43,774 nucleotides of DNA from NCBI GenBank assembly GCA_002255495.1, contig NCAP01000006.1, positions 1 to 43,774 on the forward strand. The letters are read 5' to 3'. The first letter of the stretch is position 1. Every line of letters begins with the position of its first letter. The DNA is from Rhodospirillales bacterium 20-60-12 (GTDB lineage: Bacteria > Pseudomonadota > Alphaproteobacteria > Acetobacterales > Acetobacteraceae). The position numbers were made by a program, and so were the translations under genes. The notes under the pieces were generated by a model, which was given only the letters and a program-made list of their open reading frames with translations, ran no database searches and was not told where the DNA came from. This document shows positions 17,525 through 25,720 of the stretch, in pieces.

Positions 17525-18351
17525 GGCTGGATAGAGCCGATATTTCGGCCATTTTGGAGCTGCTGCGCGAGGTCTCCAGCCGGGACATCATGCCTCGTTT
17601 CCGGCATTTATCGCCGGCGATGATCCGCCAGAAAACCGGCCGGCTTGACCAGGTGACCGAAGCCGACGAGGCCGCGGAAGCAGCCCTGGCGCAGGGGTTG
17701 CGGGCGCTGTTTCCGGGCACCGACATCATCGGCGAGGAGCAGGCTGCGGCTGATCCATCATGTCTGGCGCTGATCGAGGGCGACCGGCCGGTGTTCATCA
17801 TCGATCCGATCGACGGCACTGGCAATTACGCCGCTGACCTGCCTTTATTCGGGGTGATGGTTGCGCTGGTCCATCGCAACAGGACGCTGGCGGGGTTCAT
17901 TCATGACCCGGTGGGCGATGATACCGCCATCGGCCTCGTGGGCGAGCCGGCCTGGATTGAGCAGCGCGATGGCGACAAAGCCTTATTGCAGGTGGCCCCT
18001 CCAGTGCCGGTGGGGCAAATGGCCGGCGCGATTTCCTGGCGGTTTCTGCCCGAGCCTTATCGCACGCGGATCATGAACCGGCTCGATCGGGTTGCCGCGA
18101 GTTGGGATTATCGCTGTGCGGCGCATCAATATCGGATGCTTGCCGGCGGCCATTGCGAAATCCAGCTATTCGGCCGCACCTTGCCGTGGGATCATGCCGC
18201 GGGGGTGTTAATCCATCGCCAGGCCGGCGGTTATGCGGCGAAATTCGATGGCGCGCCCTGGCTGCCCAGCGACCGCGCGGGCGGGCTGATTCTCGCACCG
18301 GATCAGCCAAGTTGGGTGGCGCTGCATGAGGCCCTGATTGGTTTAACTTGA
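17521..18351 (+). CDS. Inositol monophosphatase family phosphatase
   Basis: A 276-residue Mg-dependent sugar-phosphate phosphatase. The metal-binding block IDPIDGTGNYA is near residue 98, an upstream EEQ supplies the first acidic ligand, and the C-terminal WDHAAG motif binds the third metal ligand. Family members act on inositol-1-phosphate, PAP, fructose-1,6-bisphosphate or histidinol phosphate, and the motifs alone do not decide which. No histidine gene is nearby. The ATG overlaps the hflX stop, which suggests coupling, though the functional link is unclear. It converges on bioB with a 5-base gap and no terminator. Confidence 0.88.
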   Translation: MRLDRADISAILELLREVSSRDIMPRFRHLSPAMIRQKTGRLDQVTEADEAAEAALAQGLRALFPGTDIIGEEQAAADPSCLALIEGDRPVFIIDPIDGTGNYAADLPLFGVMVALVHRNRTLAGFIHDPVGDDTAIGLVGEPAWIEQRDGDKALLQVAPPVPVGQMAGAISWRFLPEPYRTRIMNRLDRVAASWDYRCAAHQYRMLAGGHCEIQLFGRTLPWDHAAGVLIHRQAGGYAAKFDGAPWLPSDRAGGLILAPDQPSWVALHEALIGLT

Positions 18352-18356
18352 TCGGG

Positions 18357-19355
18357 TTACAGGGCCGCGCTGTGCAGCTTGACGATGCCGAGTTTGCTGA
18401 ACAGGGCTTCATCGCGCGTGGCTTCGGCGTTTTTCGTGGTCAGCAGGCGCGGGCCGTAAAATATCGAATTGGCACCGGCCATGAAGCACAGAGCTTGTGC
18501 TTCGTCGGAGAACGATTCGCGGCCTGCCGAGAGGCGGATGAACGAGGCGGGCATGGTGATGCGGGCGGCGGCGATGATTCGGACGAAATCGATCGGGTCG
18601 AGTTTTTCGGTGGCGCCGAGCGGCGTGCCTTCGACGGCGACCAAGGCGTTGATCGGCACGCTTTGGGGATGTTCGGGCAGATTGGCCAGGGCAGCGAGCA
18701 ACCCGGCCCGATCGTCAGCACCCTCGCCCATGCCGATAATGCCGCCGCAGCAGACATTGATGCCGGCATTGCGCACGTGATCGAGCGTATCGAGCCGGTC
18801 CTGATAGACCCGCGTGGTGATCACCTGACCGTAAAATTCGGGCGAGGTGTCGAGATTATGATTGTAATAATCAAGCCCCGCCTGCTTGAGCCGTGCGGCC
18901 TGTTCGGCCCGCAACATGCCCAAAGTGACGCAGGTTTCCAGGCCCATCGCTTTGACACCCTCGATCATGGCGCAGACCTGATCCAGATCATGGTCTTTCG
19001 GCGAGCGCCAGGCGGCGCCCATGCAAAAGCGCTGGGCGCCGGTTTCTTTCGCAGCACGGGCTTCGGCCAGAACGGCATCGACCGCCATGAGTTTTGAGGC
19101 ATCGACGCCGGTCTCAAATCCGGCACTTTGCGGACAATAAGCGCAATCTTCCGGGCAGCCGCCGGTTTTGATGGAGAGCAGCGTGGAAATCTGCACTTCC
19201 TGCGGGTTGAAATGCGCGCGGTGGATTGTCTGGGCGCGGAATATCAATTCGGCGAAGGGCAGCGCGATCAGGGCGGCGATGTCCACCCGTGTCCAGTCGT
19301 GACGGACCAGGGCGGGCGGCATGGCGTGTGCCGGCTTGTTGAGCGTGATCGACAT
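18357..19355 (-). CDS. bioB: Biotin synthase
   Basis: A radical-SAM enzyme inserting sulfur into dethiobiotin, the last biotin step. The 4Fe-4S motif is CPEDCAYC near residue 60 and the 2Fe-2S/substrate region contains [13 protein letters not shown] and [12 protein letters not shown]. The protein is 332 residues from ATG 19355. The frame is open 7 codons more, but AGGAG lies 6 bases before this ATG and the extra codons overlap that ribosome site. It is divergent from bioFD across a 136-base gap, where a shared control region would be expected. No clear BirA- or BioR-type palindrome could be recognised by eye. Confidence 0.96.
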   Translation of the reverse strand: MSITLNKPAHAMPPALVRHDWTRVDIAALIALPFAELIFRAQTIHRAHFNPQEVQISTLLSIKTGGCPEDCAYCPQSAGFETGVDASKLMAVDAVLAEARAAKETGAQRFCMGAAWRSPKDHDLDQVCAMIEGVKAMGLETCVTLGMLRAEQAARLKQAGLDYYNHNLDTSPEFYGQVITTRVYQDRLDTLDHVRNAGINVCCGGIIGMGEGADDRAGLLAALANLPEHPQSVPINALVAVEGTPLGATEKLDPIDFVRIIAAARITMPASFIRLSAGRESFSDEAQALCFMAGANSIFYGPRLLTTKNAEATRDEALFSKLGIVKLHSAAL

Positions 19356-19491
19356 TAAATGCTCCTGTCTCGTCATCGATGGAGAATTTGTGTAACCTTA
19401 TGTCGGGTTTGAGGAAACCCTGCCGGCGGGCGGTTTTAACCAGCGCCGGCTCAGGGATCATTGAGCGGATCATCTCAGGGGATGCTGGACA

Positions 19492-20610
19492 TTGAACGGG
19501 CTTGACGCATTTGCCGCTGCGAAACTGCGTCAATTGGAGCAAAACGCGCTGCGCCGTGATCTGGCGGAGTGCGAGCGCTCGGGCCAGGGCGGTCTGACGC
19601 GTGGTGGCAAGCAGCTGATTTCGTTCAGCTGCAACGATTATCTGGGCCTGTCCACACATCCCGCGATCATCGAAGCTGCGGTGGCGGCGACCGAGCGCTA
19701 TGGTGTGGGTGCGGGGGCCTCGCGGTTGGTGACGGGGAATCATCCGCTTTATCCGATTCTCGAAGCCCGGCTTGCGCGGATGAAGGGCACGGCTGCGTGC
19801 GCGGTGTTCGGCTCGGGGTATTTGGCGAATATCGGTGTCATTCCGGCCATCGTCGGTGCGGGTGATGAGATATTCGCCGATGAATTATCGCATTCCTGCA
19901 TCTGGGCCGGTGCTCAATTATCGGCCGCCAAACTCAGCGTGTTTCGCCATAACGATGTCGATGATCTGGCGCAGCGCCTCGCGGCGAGTGCGGCGCGGCA
20001 TCGTTTGGTGATTACCGAGACCGTGTTTTCCATGGATGGCGATTGCGCGCCAATTCAAGCGATCCGGCAAATCTGCGATCAATCTGGCGCCTGGCTGATG
20101 ACCGACGACGCGCATGGCCTGGGCGTGTTGCCGGCACAGAAGGCCGATTTGCAAATGGGCACGTTGTCCAAAGCAGTTGGCGGCTATGGCGGATATGTAT
20201 GCGCCTCGGCGGATGTGATTGCCCTGGTGCGCAACCGCGCGCGCAGTTTTGTCTATACCACGGGCTTGCCGCCCGGCACGGTCGCGGCGGCGATCGCGGC
20301 TTTGGATTTCATTGCCGCAAACCCGCAATATACCGAGAAAGCCATGGAAAATGCACGGTTTTTTACAAATGCGCTCGATCTTCCCGAGGCCCAGAGCACG
20401 ATTGTGCCGGTGATTATCGGCGCCGCCGATGCGGCATTGCGTGCGTCGGCACGGCTTGCCGAAGACGGGTTTCTGGTCGCCGCCATCAGGCCGCCCACGG
20501 TGCCGGCGGGCACGGCGCGGCTGCGATTCACCTTTTCGGCAACCCATGACAAAGCGAGCATTACACGGCTTGCCGAGAGCGTGCGTGCGGCTTTATGGGC
20601 ACCGGCATGA
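19492..20610 (+). CDS. bioF: 8-amino-7-oxononanoate synthase
   Basis: A PLP enzyme joining pimeloyl thioester and alanine in biotin synthesis. The 372 residues include SCNDYLGLSTHP, GAGASRLVTGNHPLY, the cofactor-binding DDAHGLGVLP, and the Schiff-base lysine in GTLSKAVGGYGGY. Length is typical. The start is TTG with AGGGGA about 10 bases upstream. It overlaps bioD by 4 bases. bioB is divergent just upstream and bioA lies about 5 kb away, so the pathway genes are split into three transcripts here. Confidence 0.95.
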   Translation: MNGLDAFAAAKLRQLEQNALRRDLAECERSGQGGLTRGGKQLISFSCNDYLGLSTHPAIIEAAVAATERYGVGAGASRLVTGNHPLYPILEARLARMKGTAACAVFGSGYLANIGVIPAIVGAGDEIFADELSHSCIWAGAQLSAAKLSVFRHNDVDDLAQRLAASAARHRLVITETVFSMDGDCAPIQAIRQICDQSGAWLMTDDAHGLGVLPAQKADLQMGTLSKAVGGYGGYVCASADVIALVRNRARSFVYTTGLPPGTVAAAIAALDFIAANPQYTEKAMENARFFTNALDLPEAQSTIVPVIIGAADAALRASARLAEDGFLVAAIRPPTVPAGTARLRFTFSATHDKASITRLAESVRAALWAPA

Positions 20611-21272
20611 GCCATTATTTCGTCACTGCCACGGGCACCGATATCGGCAAAACCTTTCTCACCTGCGGGCTGATCCGCGCTTTCCGCCGGGCCGGTGCGC
20701 GGGCGGCGGCCATCAAGCCGCTGGTCACCGGGTTTGATGCCGCCCGCGCCGATGAAAGCGATTCCGCCTTGTTGCTGGCCGCAATGGATCAACCCGCGAG
20801 CTTGCGCACATTGGCGGCGATTTCGCCCTGGCGCTTCACTGCTCCCTTGTCGCCCGACATGGCCGCCGCCCGCGAAGGACGAGCGGTTTCGCTCGATGCG
20901 TTGACGACATATTGTCGTGCGGCGATGGAGGCGAATCGGGGCCCTTTATTCATCGAAGGGATCGGCGGGGTGATGGTGCCGCTGGCCGCGCGCGCCACGG
21001 TGCGCGACTGGATTGCCGCACTCGATTTGCCTGTGCTGCTGGTCGCCGGCAGCTATCTGGGCACGCTCAGCCACACGCTGACCGCGATCGAGGCGTTGCA
21101 TGCAAAACATATCGGTATCGGCGCGCTCATCCTCAATGAAAGCGAAAATGCGACGGTCCCGGTTGAGGAGACCATCGAGAGCATCAGGCGCTATTTTCCG
21201 GATATCATCACGGGCGCGATCGGCCGGAATGCGACGCCTGCGATGTTCGATGCGATCGCCCGCTTGATCTGA
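20607..21272 (+). CDS. bioD: Dethiobiotin synthase
   Basis: ATP-dependent carboxylase that closes the ureido ring of dethiobiotin. 221 residues, with the P-loop TGTDIGKTF near residue 8, AAIKPLVTG (carbamate/phosphate lysine) and the EGIGGVMVPL loop. ATG 20607 overlaps the bioF stop as ATGA. An ATG 12 bases earlier would add MGTG, but the overlap start fits the family. Its own stop TGA abuts the stop of the convergent lpd gene, the two forming TGATCA, so there is no terminator between them. Confidence 0.95.
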   Translation: MSHYFVTATGTDIGKTFLTCGLIRAFRRAGARAAAIKPLVTGFDAARADESDSALLLAAMDQPASLRTLAAISPWRFTAPLSPDMAAAREGRAVSLDALTTYCRAAMEANRGPLFIEGIGGVMVPLAARATVRDWIAALDLPVLLVAGSYLGTLSHTLTAIEALHAKHIGIGALILNESENATVPVEETIESIRRYFPDIITGAIGRNATPAMFDAIARLI

Positions 21273-22664
21273 TCAGATATGGATCGCCCAGCCTTCGACC
21301 GCCATGGCGGCTTCCTTGACCGCTTCGTTCAGGCTGGGGTGGGCATGACAGGTGCGTGCGACATCTTCCGATGATGCGCCGAACTCCATTGCGGTGGCGA
21401 GCTCGGCGATCAATGTTCCGGCGTCGGGGCCGATGATGTGGGCGCCGAGAACCCGGTCCGTGGTTTTATCGGCGAGGATTTTCACGAAGCCGTCAGTGTC
21501 GCCCATGGCCCGCGCGCGGCCATTGGCGGTGAAAGGGAATTTGCCGATATTATAGGCCACACCAGCGGCTTTGAGTTCCTCCTCGGTCTTGCCGACACTT
21601 GCAACCTCGGGCCAGGTGTAAACCACGCCGGGGATGACATCGTAATTCACGTGCCCGGCCTGGCCGGCGATCAATTCGGCCAACGCCACGCCCTCTTCTT
21701 CGGCTTTGTGGGCCAGCATCGGCCCGGCAATGACATCGCCGATGGCATAGATGCCGGGGACATTGGTGGCAAAATGACCATCGGTCGCGATGCGGCCGCG
21801 ATCGTCGGTGGCGACACCGGCCTGATCGAGGGCAAGGCCCGCGGTATGTGCCTTTCGGCCGATCGAGAGCAGCACGATATCGGCCTTCAGTTCCTCCATC
21901 GCCCCGCCTTTCGCCGGCTCGAGCATCAGGGTGACGCCATCCTTGGCGGTTTTGACACCGGTGACCTTGGTGCCGAGCTTGAATGTGATGCCCTGCTTGC
22001 CGAGGATTTTTTGAAAAGCGCTGGCGATTTCGCCATCCATCGTCGGTACCAGCCGGTCGAGGAATTCGACCACGGTGACTTCGGCTCCCAAACGGCGCCA
22101 GACGCTGCCGAGTTCGAGCCCGATATAGCCGCCACCGATGACCACCAGATGTTTGGGCACGGCATCAAGCTCGAGCGCGCCGGTGGAGGTGACGATACGG
22201 GTCTCGTCGGGCATCACGCCGGGGAGGGAAATGCTCTCGCTGCCGGTCGCGATCACGATATGCTTGGCGCTGTATTCGACATCGGCGACGCTGATCGAAT
22301 GGGGTCCGGTGAAGCGGGCGGCCCCCTTGAGCCAGGTGACCTTGTTCTTTTTGAACAGGAACTCGATGCCTTTGACATTGGCGCCGACCACTTCGCCCTT
22401 GCGCGCCATCATGCGCTTGAGGTCGAGTTTGACGCCTTCGACATGAATGCCGTGATCGGCCAGGCCATGCAGGGTCTCGTGATAATTTTCGGAGGATTGC
22501 AAAAGGGCTTTGCTTGGGATGCAGCCGATATTGAGGCAGGTGCCGCCCAAGGTGGCACGCTTTTCGACGCAGGCGACCTTCAAGCCGAGCTGGGCGGCGC
22601 GAATGGCGCATACATAGCCGCCGGGGCCGGCGCCAATGACTATGACATCGAAATTCTGGTCCAT
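21273..22664 (-). CDS. lpdA: Dihydrolipoyl dehydrogenase
   Basis: The E3 flavoprotein that reoxidises dihydrolipoamide in 2-oxoacid dehydrogenase complexes and the glycine cleavage system. The 463 residues contain the FAD motif IGAGPGGYV, the redox disulfide GGTCLNIGCIPSK, the NAD motif GGGYIGLELG and the C-terminal catalytic HAHPSLNE. The frame is open 100 codons further upstream, but AAGGAG precedes the ATG at 22664 and the core fold starts there. No E1/E2 gene is nearby. The region upstream holds a palindromic repeat and then, on the other strand, a glycine riboswitch. A role with glycine cleavage is possible but not shown. Confidence 0.95.
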   Translation of the reverse strand: MDQNFDVIVIGAGPGGYVCAIRAAQLGLKVACVEKRATLGGTCLNIGCIPSKALLQSSENYHETLHGLADHGIHVEGVKLDLKRMMARKGEVVGANVKGIEFLFKKNKVTWLKGAARFTGPHSISVADVEYSAKHIVIATGSESISLPGVMPDETRIVTSTGALELDAVPKHLVVIGGGYIGLELGSVWRRLGAEVTVVEFLDRLVPTMDGEIASAFQKILGKQGITFKLGTKVTGVKTAKDGVTLMLEPAKGGAMEELKADIVLLSIGRKAHTAGLALDQAGVATDDRGRIATDGHFATNVPGIYAIGDVIAGPMLAHKAEEEGVALAELIAGQAGHVNYDVIPGVVYTWPEVASVGKTEEELKAAGVAYNIGKFPFTANGRARAMGDTDGFVKILADKTTDRVLGAHIIGPDAGTLIAELATAMEFGASSEDVARTCHAHPSLNEAVKEAAMAVEGWAIHI

Positions 22665-22743
22665 CGGATTTCGCTCCTTTTTGCCCTCGTCCCTTACGCC
22701 CGGCTGGTTGGGCTGAAAAGTGCGGTAATGCGGCGCAGGCATG

Positions 22744-22847
22744 CTAGAGCGTGATGCGTTACAACGCATCCGCTCTAGCCATATCTCTCCGATCAATTTC
22801 ATTGGTTTAGCTGGAGTCTGGCGACTCCATCTAAGCCGATATTGATC
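22744..22847. repeat. Two-hairpin palindromic repeat, copy A
   Basis: First hairpin 22744-22778: CTAGAGCGTGATGCGTT pairs almost perfectly with AACGCATCCGCTCTAG. Second palindrome 22791-22847: GATCAATTTCATTGGTTTAG and GGAGTC pair with GACTCC and CTAAGCCGATATTGATC. The same two-part layout occurs at 33273-33369 and, cut by the window end, at 43686. It lies between lpdA and the riboswitch. Confidence 0.82.
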
Positions 22848-22912
22848 TGGCGCGGCTGTTTTGCCCTTGCGGGCAAGCCCGGTTCGTGAGAGGACCCAAT
22901 GGTTCAAATAAT

Positions 22913-23103
22913 CATGCGGGAGAGACCGGTTTGTCTCCTGATGGAACCGGCGCCGACGGAGCAACCCCCCAGGAAACTCTCAGGCACCCAGGACCGCATG
23001 GTTAGAACACTCTGGAGAGAGGCGCTTGAATGCGTCCACCGAAGGGGAAGCCTGAGTTTGCCGTTCAAGGCAGCCGGGTCAAACTCTCAGGTACCGCAAC
23101 AGA
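22913..23103 (+). promoter_or_regulatory. Tandem glycine riboswitch
   Basis: Two glycine aptamers in the standard order. Aptamer I (about 22913-23000) is closed by ATGCGG/CCGCAT, with GGAGAGACC near the 5' end and AAACTCTCAGGCACC near the 3' end. Aptamer II (about 23011-23103) has TCTGGAGAGAGGC, the GCGTCCACCGAAGGGGAA core and AAACTCTCAGGTACCGCAACAGA. The linker is about 10 bases. These conserved blocks are diagnostic of the gcvT/glycine element. It precedes the dadA-like gene by 58 bases. No strong terminator with a U run follows, so control may act at translation. Usual logic is ON with glycine. Confidence 0.95.
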
Positions 23104-23161
23104 TGGGGACTTGGTTCGCGCAGTCGCACGGGCTGTTGGTCTTGGTCTTGCGGAGAAGAAA

Positions 23162-24379
23162 ATGAAACATATCGCTGTTATCGGAGCCGGTATTACCGGC
23201 GTCACTACTGCCTATGCCCTGCTCGATCATGGGCATCGGGTGACGTTGCTCGATCAGAACCGCTATGCCGGCATGGAGACATCCTTTGCCAATGGCGGCC
23301 AGCTCTCGGCCAGCAACGCCGAGGTGTGGAATAGCTGGGGGACGATTCTCAAGGGCCTGAAATGGATGCTGCGCCACGATGCGCCGCTGCTGATGAACCC
23401 CAAGCCGAGTGTGCATAAATATACCTGGATCGGTGAGTTCACGAGCAATATCCGCAATTACAAGGCCAACACCATCGCCACCACCAAGCTCGCGATCGAG
23501 GCGCGGGATTATTTGTTTGCCATCGCCGAACGCGAATCGATCGATTTCAATCTCGAGCGGCGCGGTATTCTGCATATTTATCGCGACAAGAAATCCTTCG
23601 ATGCGGCCGCCAAGGTCAATGAATTATTGCGCCAAGGCGGGTTGGAGCGCCAGGCGGTGACCCCGGATGAAATGCGGACGCTGGAGCCGACTTTGCACGG
23701 CACATATTATGGCGGATTTTTCACGCCTTCGGACTCGACCGGCGATATTCACAAATTCACCCGCGGCCTTGCTGATGCCTGCATCAAGCGCGGTGCCGTG
23801 TTCACCAATGACGCCCATGTCGATGCGATTACCCACACGCCGAACGGGATCGAAATCACCTGGTCGGGGCTGGAGCATCAGGGCGAGCGGCTGCAGGCCG
23901 ATGCGGTGGTGATTTGCGCCGGCATTGCCAGCCGCCGCTTTGCGGCCATGCTCGGCGACCGGCTGAATATCTACCCGGTGAAAGGCTATTCGATCAGCGT
24001 GGCACTCGATGACGAGGCAAGCCAGGCTTCGGCACCCTGGGTCAGCCTGCTCGATGAGCAGACGAAAATCGTCACCAGCCGGCTTGGGCTCAATCGGTTC
24101 CGGGCTGCCGGGACGGCGGAGTTCAATGGCGACAACCGCGATATCAGGGCCGACCGGATCCGCCCGCTGATCGATTGGACGCGCCAGCTTTTTCCGCAAA
24201 TCGACACCTCGCGGGTGGTGCCGTGGGCCGGGTTACGGCCGATGACGCCGGGGATGCTGCCGCGTGTGGGCAAAGGCAGCCAGCCGCATATTTTTTACAA
24301 TACCGGCCATGGTCATCTGGGCTGGACCTTGTCGGCCGCCACCGCCCAGCTTGTCGCCAAGGCGGTGGATGAGGGCTGA
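23162..24379 (+). CDS. dadA: DadA-type FAD-dependent D-amino acid/glycine dehydrogenase
   Basis: 405 residues of the DAO/DadA flavoprotein fold. The N-terminal dinucleotide motif is VIGAGITGVTTAYALL, followed by ETSFANGGQLSASNAE, a DadA hallmark. The C-terminal WAGLRPMTPGMLPRVG and YNTGHGHLGWTLS close the FAD site. It oxidatively deaminates small D-amino acids at the inner membrane. The open frame extends back to 23030 through the riboswitch, but ATG 23162 with GGAG at 7 bases and the motif position fix the start. The glycine riboswitch in its leader suggests the physiological substrate is glycine, or a D-amino acid met together with it. No dadX racemase is adjacent. Confidence 0.9.
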   Translation: MKHIAVIGAGITGVTTAYALLDHGHRVTLLDQNRYAGMETSFANGGQLSASNAEVWNSWGTILKGLKWMLRHDAPLLMNPKPSVHKYTWIGEFTSNIRNYKANTIATTKLAIEARDYLFAIAERESIDFNLERRGILHIYRDKKSFDAAAKVNELLRQGGLERQAVTPDEMRTLEPTLHGTYYGGFFTPSDSTGDIHKFTRGLADACIKRGAVFTNDAHVDAITHTPNGIEITWSGLEHQGERLQADAVVICAGIASRRFAAMLGDRLNIYPVKGYSISVALDDEASQASAPWVSLLDEQTKIVTSRLGLNRFRAAGTAEFNGDNRDIRADRIRPLIDWTRQLFPQIDTSRVVPWAGLRPMTPGMLPRVGKGSQPHIFYNTGHGHLGWTLSAATAQLVAKAVDEG

Positions 24380-24388
24380 GCCAAAGCA

Positions 24389-24419
24389 GAAGCGTGGCAC
24401 GAACACCGTGCCACGCTTC
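24389..24419. terminator. Bidirectional hairpin between dadA and rpsO
   Basis: Perfect stem of 13 pairs (GAAGCGTGGCACG / CGTGCCACGCTTC) with an AACAC loop, centred between two convergent genes. It lacks a long U run on either side, so it may act as a weak terminator or as RNA 3'-end protection. Confidence 0.65.
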
Positions 24420-24440
24420 ATGTCGTCAGAGTTTGACCGA

Positions 24441-24710
24441 TCAGCGACGCAGGCCGAGGCGGCCGATCAGTGATTCATAGCGCTTCTGGTCTTTGCCTTT
24501 GACATATTCGAGCAGCCGGCGACGGCGGCCGACGAGCATCAACAAACCACGGCGCGAGTGGAAATCCTTCGCATGGGTTTTGAGATGTTCGGTCAAGGTT
24601 AAAATCCGTTCGGTCAACAAGGCGACCTGGACTTCGGGGCTGCCGGTATCGTTGGCGGCTTTGGCATAGTCGGTAATCAGCGCGGTGCGGCGCTCTGGGG
24701 TCATCGACAT
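24441..24710 (-). CDS. rpsO: 30S ribosomal protein S15
   Basis: 89 residues, the standard S15 length. Contains [33 protein letters not shown] and [13 protein letters not shown], the conserved 16S-rRNA-binding helices. The open frame continues far upstream into truB, but the ATG at 24710 with GAGGAG 7 bases before it is the normal start. The ribosome site sits right at the truB stop 11 bases away, the usual truB-rpsO pairing. S15 often represses its own message by binding the leader. No such structure was worked out here. Confidence 0.97.
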   Translation of the reverse strand: MSMTPERRTALITDYAKAANDTGSPEVQVALLTERILTLTEHLKTHAKDFHSRRGLLMLVGRRRRLLEYVKGKDQKRYESLIGRLGLRR

Positions 24711-24721
24711 CGGGATACTCC

Positions 24722-25654
24722 TCAGGACAGATGTTGCAATAAACGCTCTGACTTCAGCCAACCATCTTCCAGGCGGGCGATGGCCAGAACGCGCTGTCCT
24801 GCCAGAACGCGCACCAATCCCGAGGGGCTGGTGGTTTCTGGAATCCTGCCCATCAACTGCACCAGACTGATCGGCTGGCCGTTTGATAGAGCGGCGGCCT
24901 CGGGTTCGGTCAGGGCCAGGGCCGGGATGTCGTCCAGCGCGGTCTCGATCGGACGCACAAGGTCCAGGAAAGTAGCGGGCATATGCTCCGGATTGGTCAC
25001 CATGTCCAGCGATACCGCCATATCCTCGGTAAACGGGCCGACCCGCTTGCGGCGCAAGGCGGCGATATGGCCGACACTGCCGCAAGCCAGCGCCAGATCC
25101 CGCGCCAATGCGCGCATGTAGACCCCCTTGCCGGACTGCACTTCGAATATGGCATGATCCGCATCCGGCCGGTCGATCAGGGTGAAGCGGTCGATCTGCG
25201 CGGGCCGGGCGGCCAGAACCGGGGCGGCGCCGCTGCGGGCGAGATCATAAGCCCGCTCGCCGGCGACCTTGATGGCCGAATAGACCGGCGGCACCTGCAT
25301 GATCAGGCCCTGAAACCCGACCAGACCAGCCATGATCGCCGCGTCATCGGGTCGGTGATCGGAGGTCGCAGTGACGATTCCCTCCGCATCATCGGTGTCA
25401 CGCGCTTCGCCGAAGCGCAGCGTGAAATGATAGAGCTTGGTGCTGTCCATGATGTAGGGCACGGTTTTGGTCGCTGCCCCGAAGGCGATCGGCAGGATGC
25501 CGGTGGCCAGCGGGTCCAGCGTGCCGCCATGCCCGGCCTTTTGCGCGTTGAACGCATGCCGGACCCGGTTGACCGCACTGGTGCTGGTGATGCCTTGGGG
25601 CTTGTCGAGAATGATCCAGCCATCGATTTTTTCGCCACGCTTGTGTCGCGCCAT
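24722..25654 (-). CDS. truB: tRNA pseudouridine(55) synthase
   Basis: Makes the T-loop pseudouridine 55 in tRNAs. 310 residues. Contains the substrate-binding [14 protein letters not shown], the catalytic-aspartate block [15 protein letters not shown] (Asp near residue 47), and later [14 protein letters not shown], all standard for TruB. A C-terminal PUA-like part covers roughly residues 240-310. The start ATG has only a weak ribosome site. It is followed by rpsO on the same strand, as in many bacteria, and is preceded by bioA 66 bases upstream on the same strand. Confidence 0.96.
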   Translation of the reverse strand: MARHKRGEKIDGWIILDKPQGITSTSAVNRVRHAFNAQKAGHGGTLDPLATGILPIAFGAATKTVPYIMDSTKLYHFTLRFGEARDTDDAEGIVTATSDHRPDDAAIMAGLVGFQGLIMQVPPVYSAIKVAGERAYDLARSGAAPVLAARPAQIDRFTLIDRPDADHAIFEVQSGKGVYMRALARDLALACGSVGHIAALRRKRVGPFTEDMAVSLDMVTNPEHMPATFLDLVRPIETALDDIPALALTEPEAAALSNGQPISLVQLMGRIPETTSPSGLVRVLAGQRVLAIARLEDGWLKSERLLQHLS

Positions 25655-25720
25655 AAGATATTCGTCTTCATGTTCAATTGAGAGCGGGTCATAGGCGCAG
25701 AAACGCTCCGATGAAAACCC

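Noticed and set aside
18348-19097. 249-codon plus-strand frame across bioB
   Set aside because: Antisense shadow of bioB; no ribosome site or family signature.
19356-19491. BirA or BioR operator between bioB and bioF
   Set aside because: No palindrome close enough to either consensus could be seen.
21438-22754. 438-codon open frame on the plus strand opposite lpdA
   Set aside because: A shadow of the GC-rich lpdA gene; its translation has no recognisable motif and lpdA is unambiguous.
22899-23165. 88-codon open frame in the dadA leader
   Set aside because: It reads through the glycine riboswitch aptamers, which explain the conservation as RNA.
24389-24419. Sigma54 site in TGGCACGAACACCGTGC
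   Set aside because: It is part of a perfect hairpin between convergent genes, lacks the -12 TTGC, and has no downstream gene in the right place.
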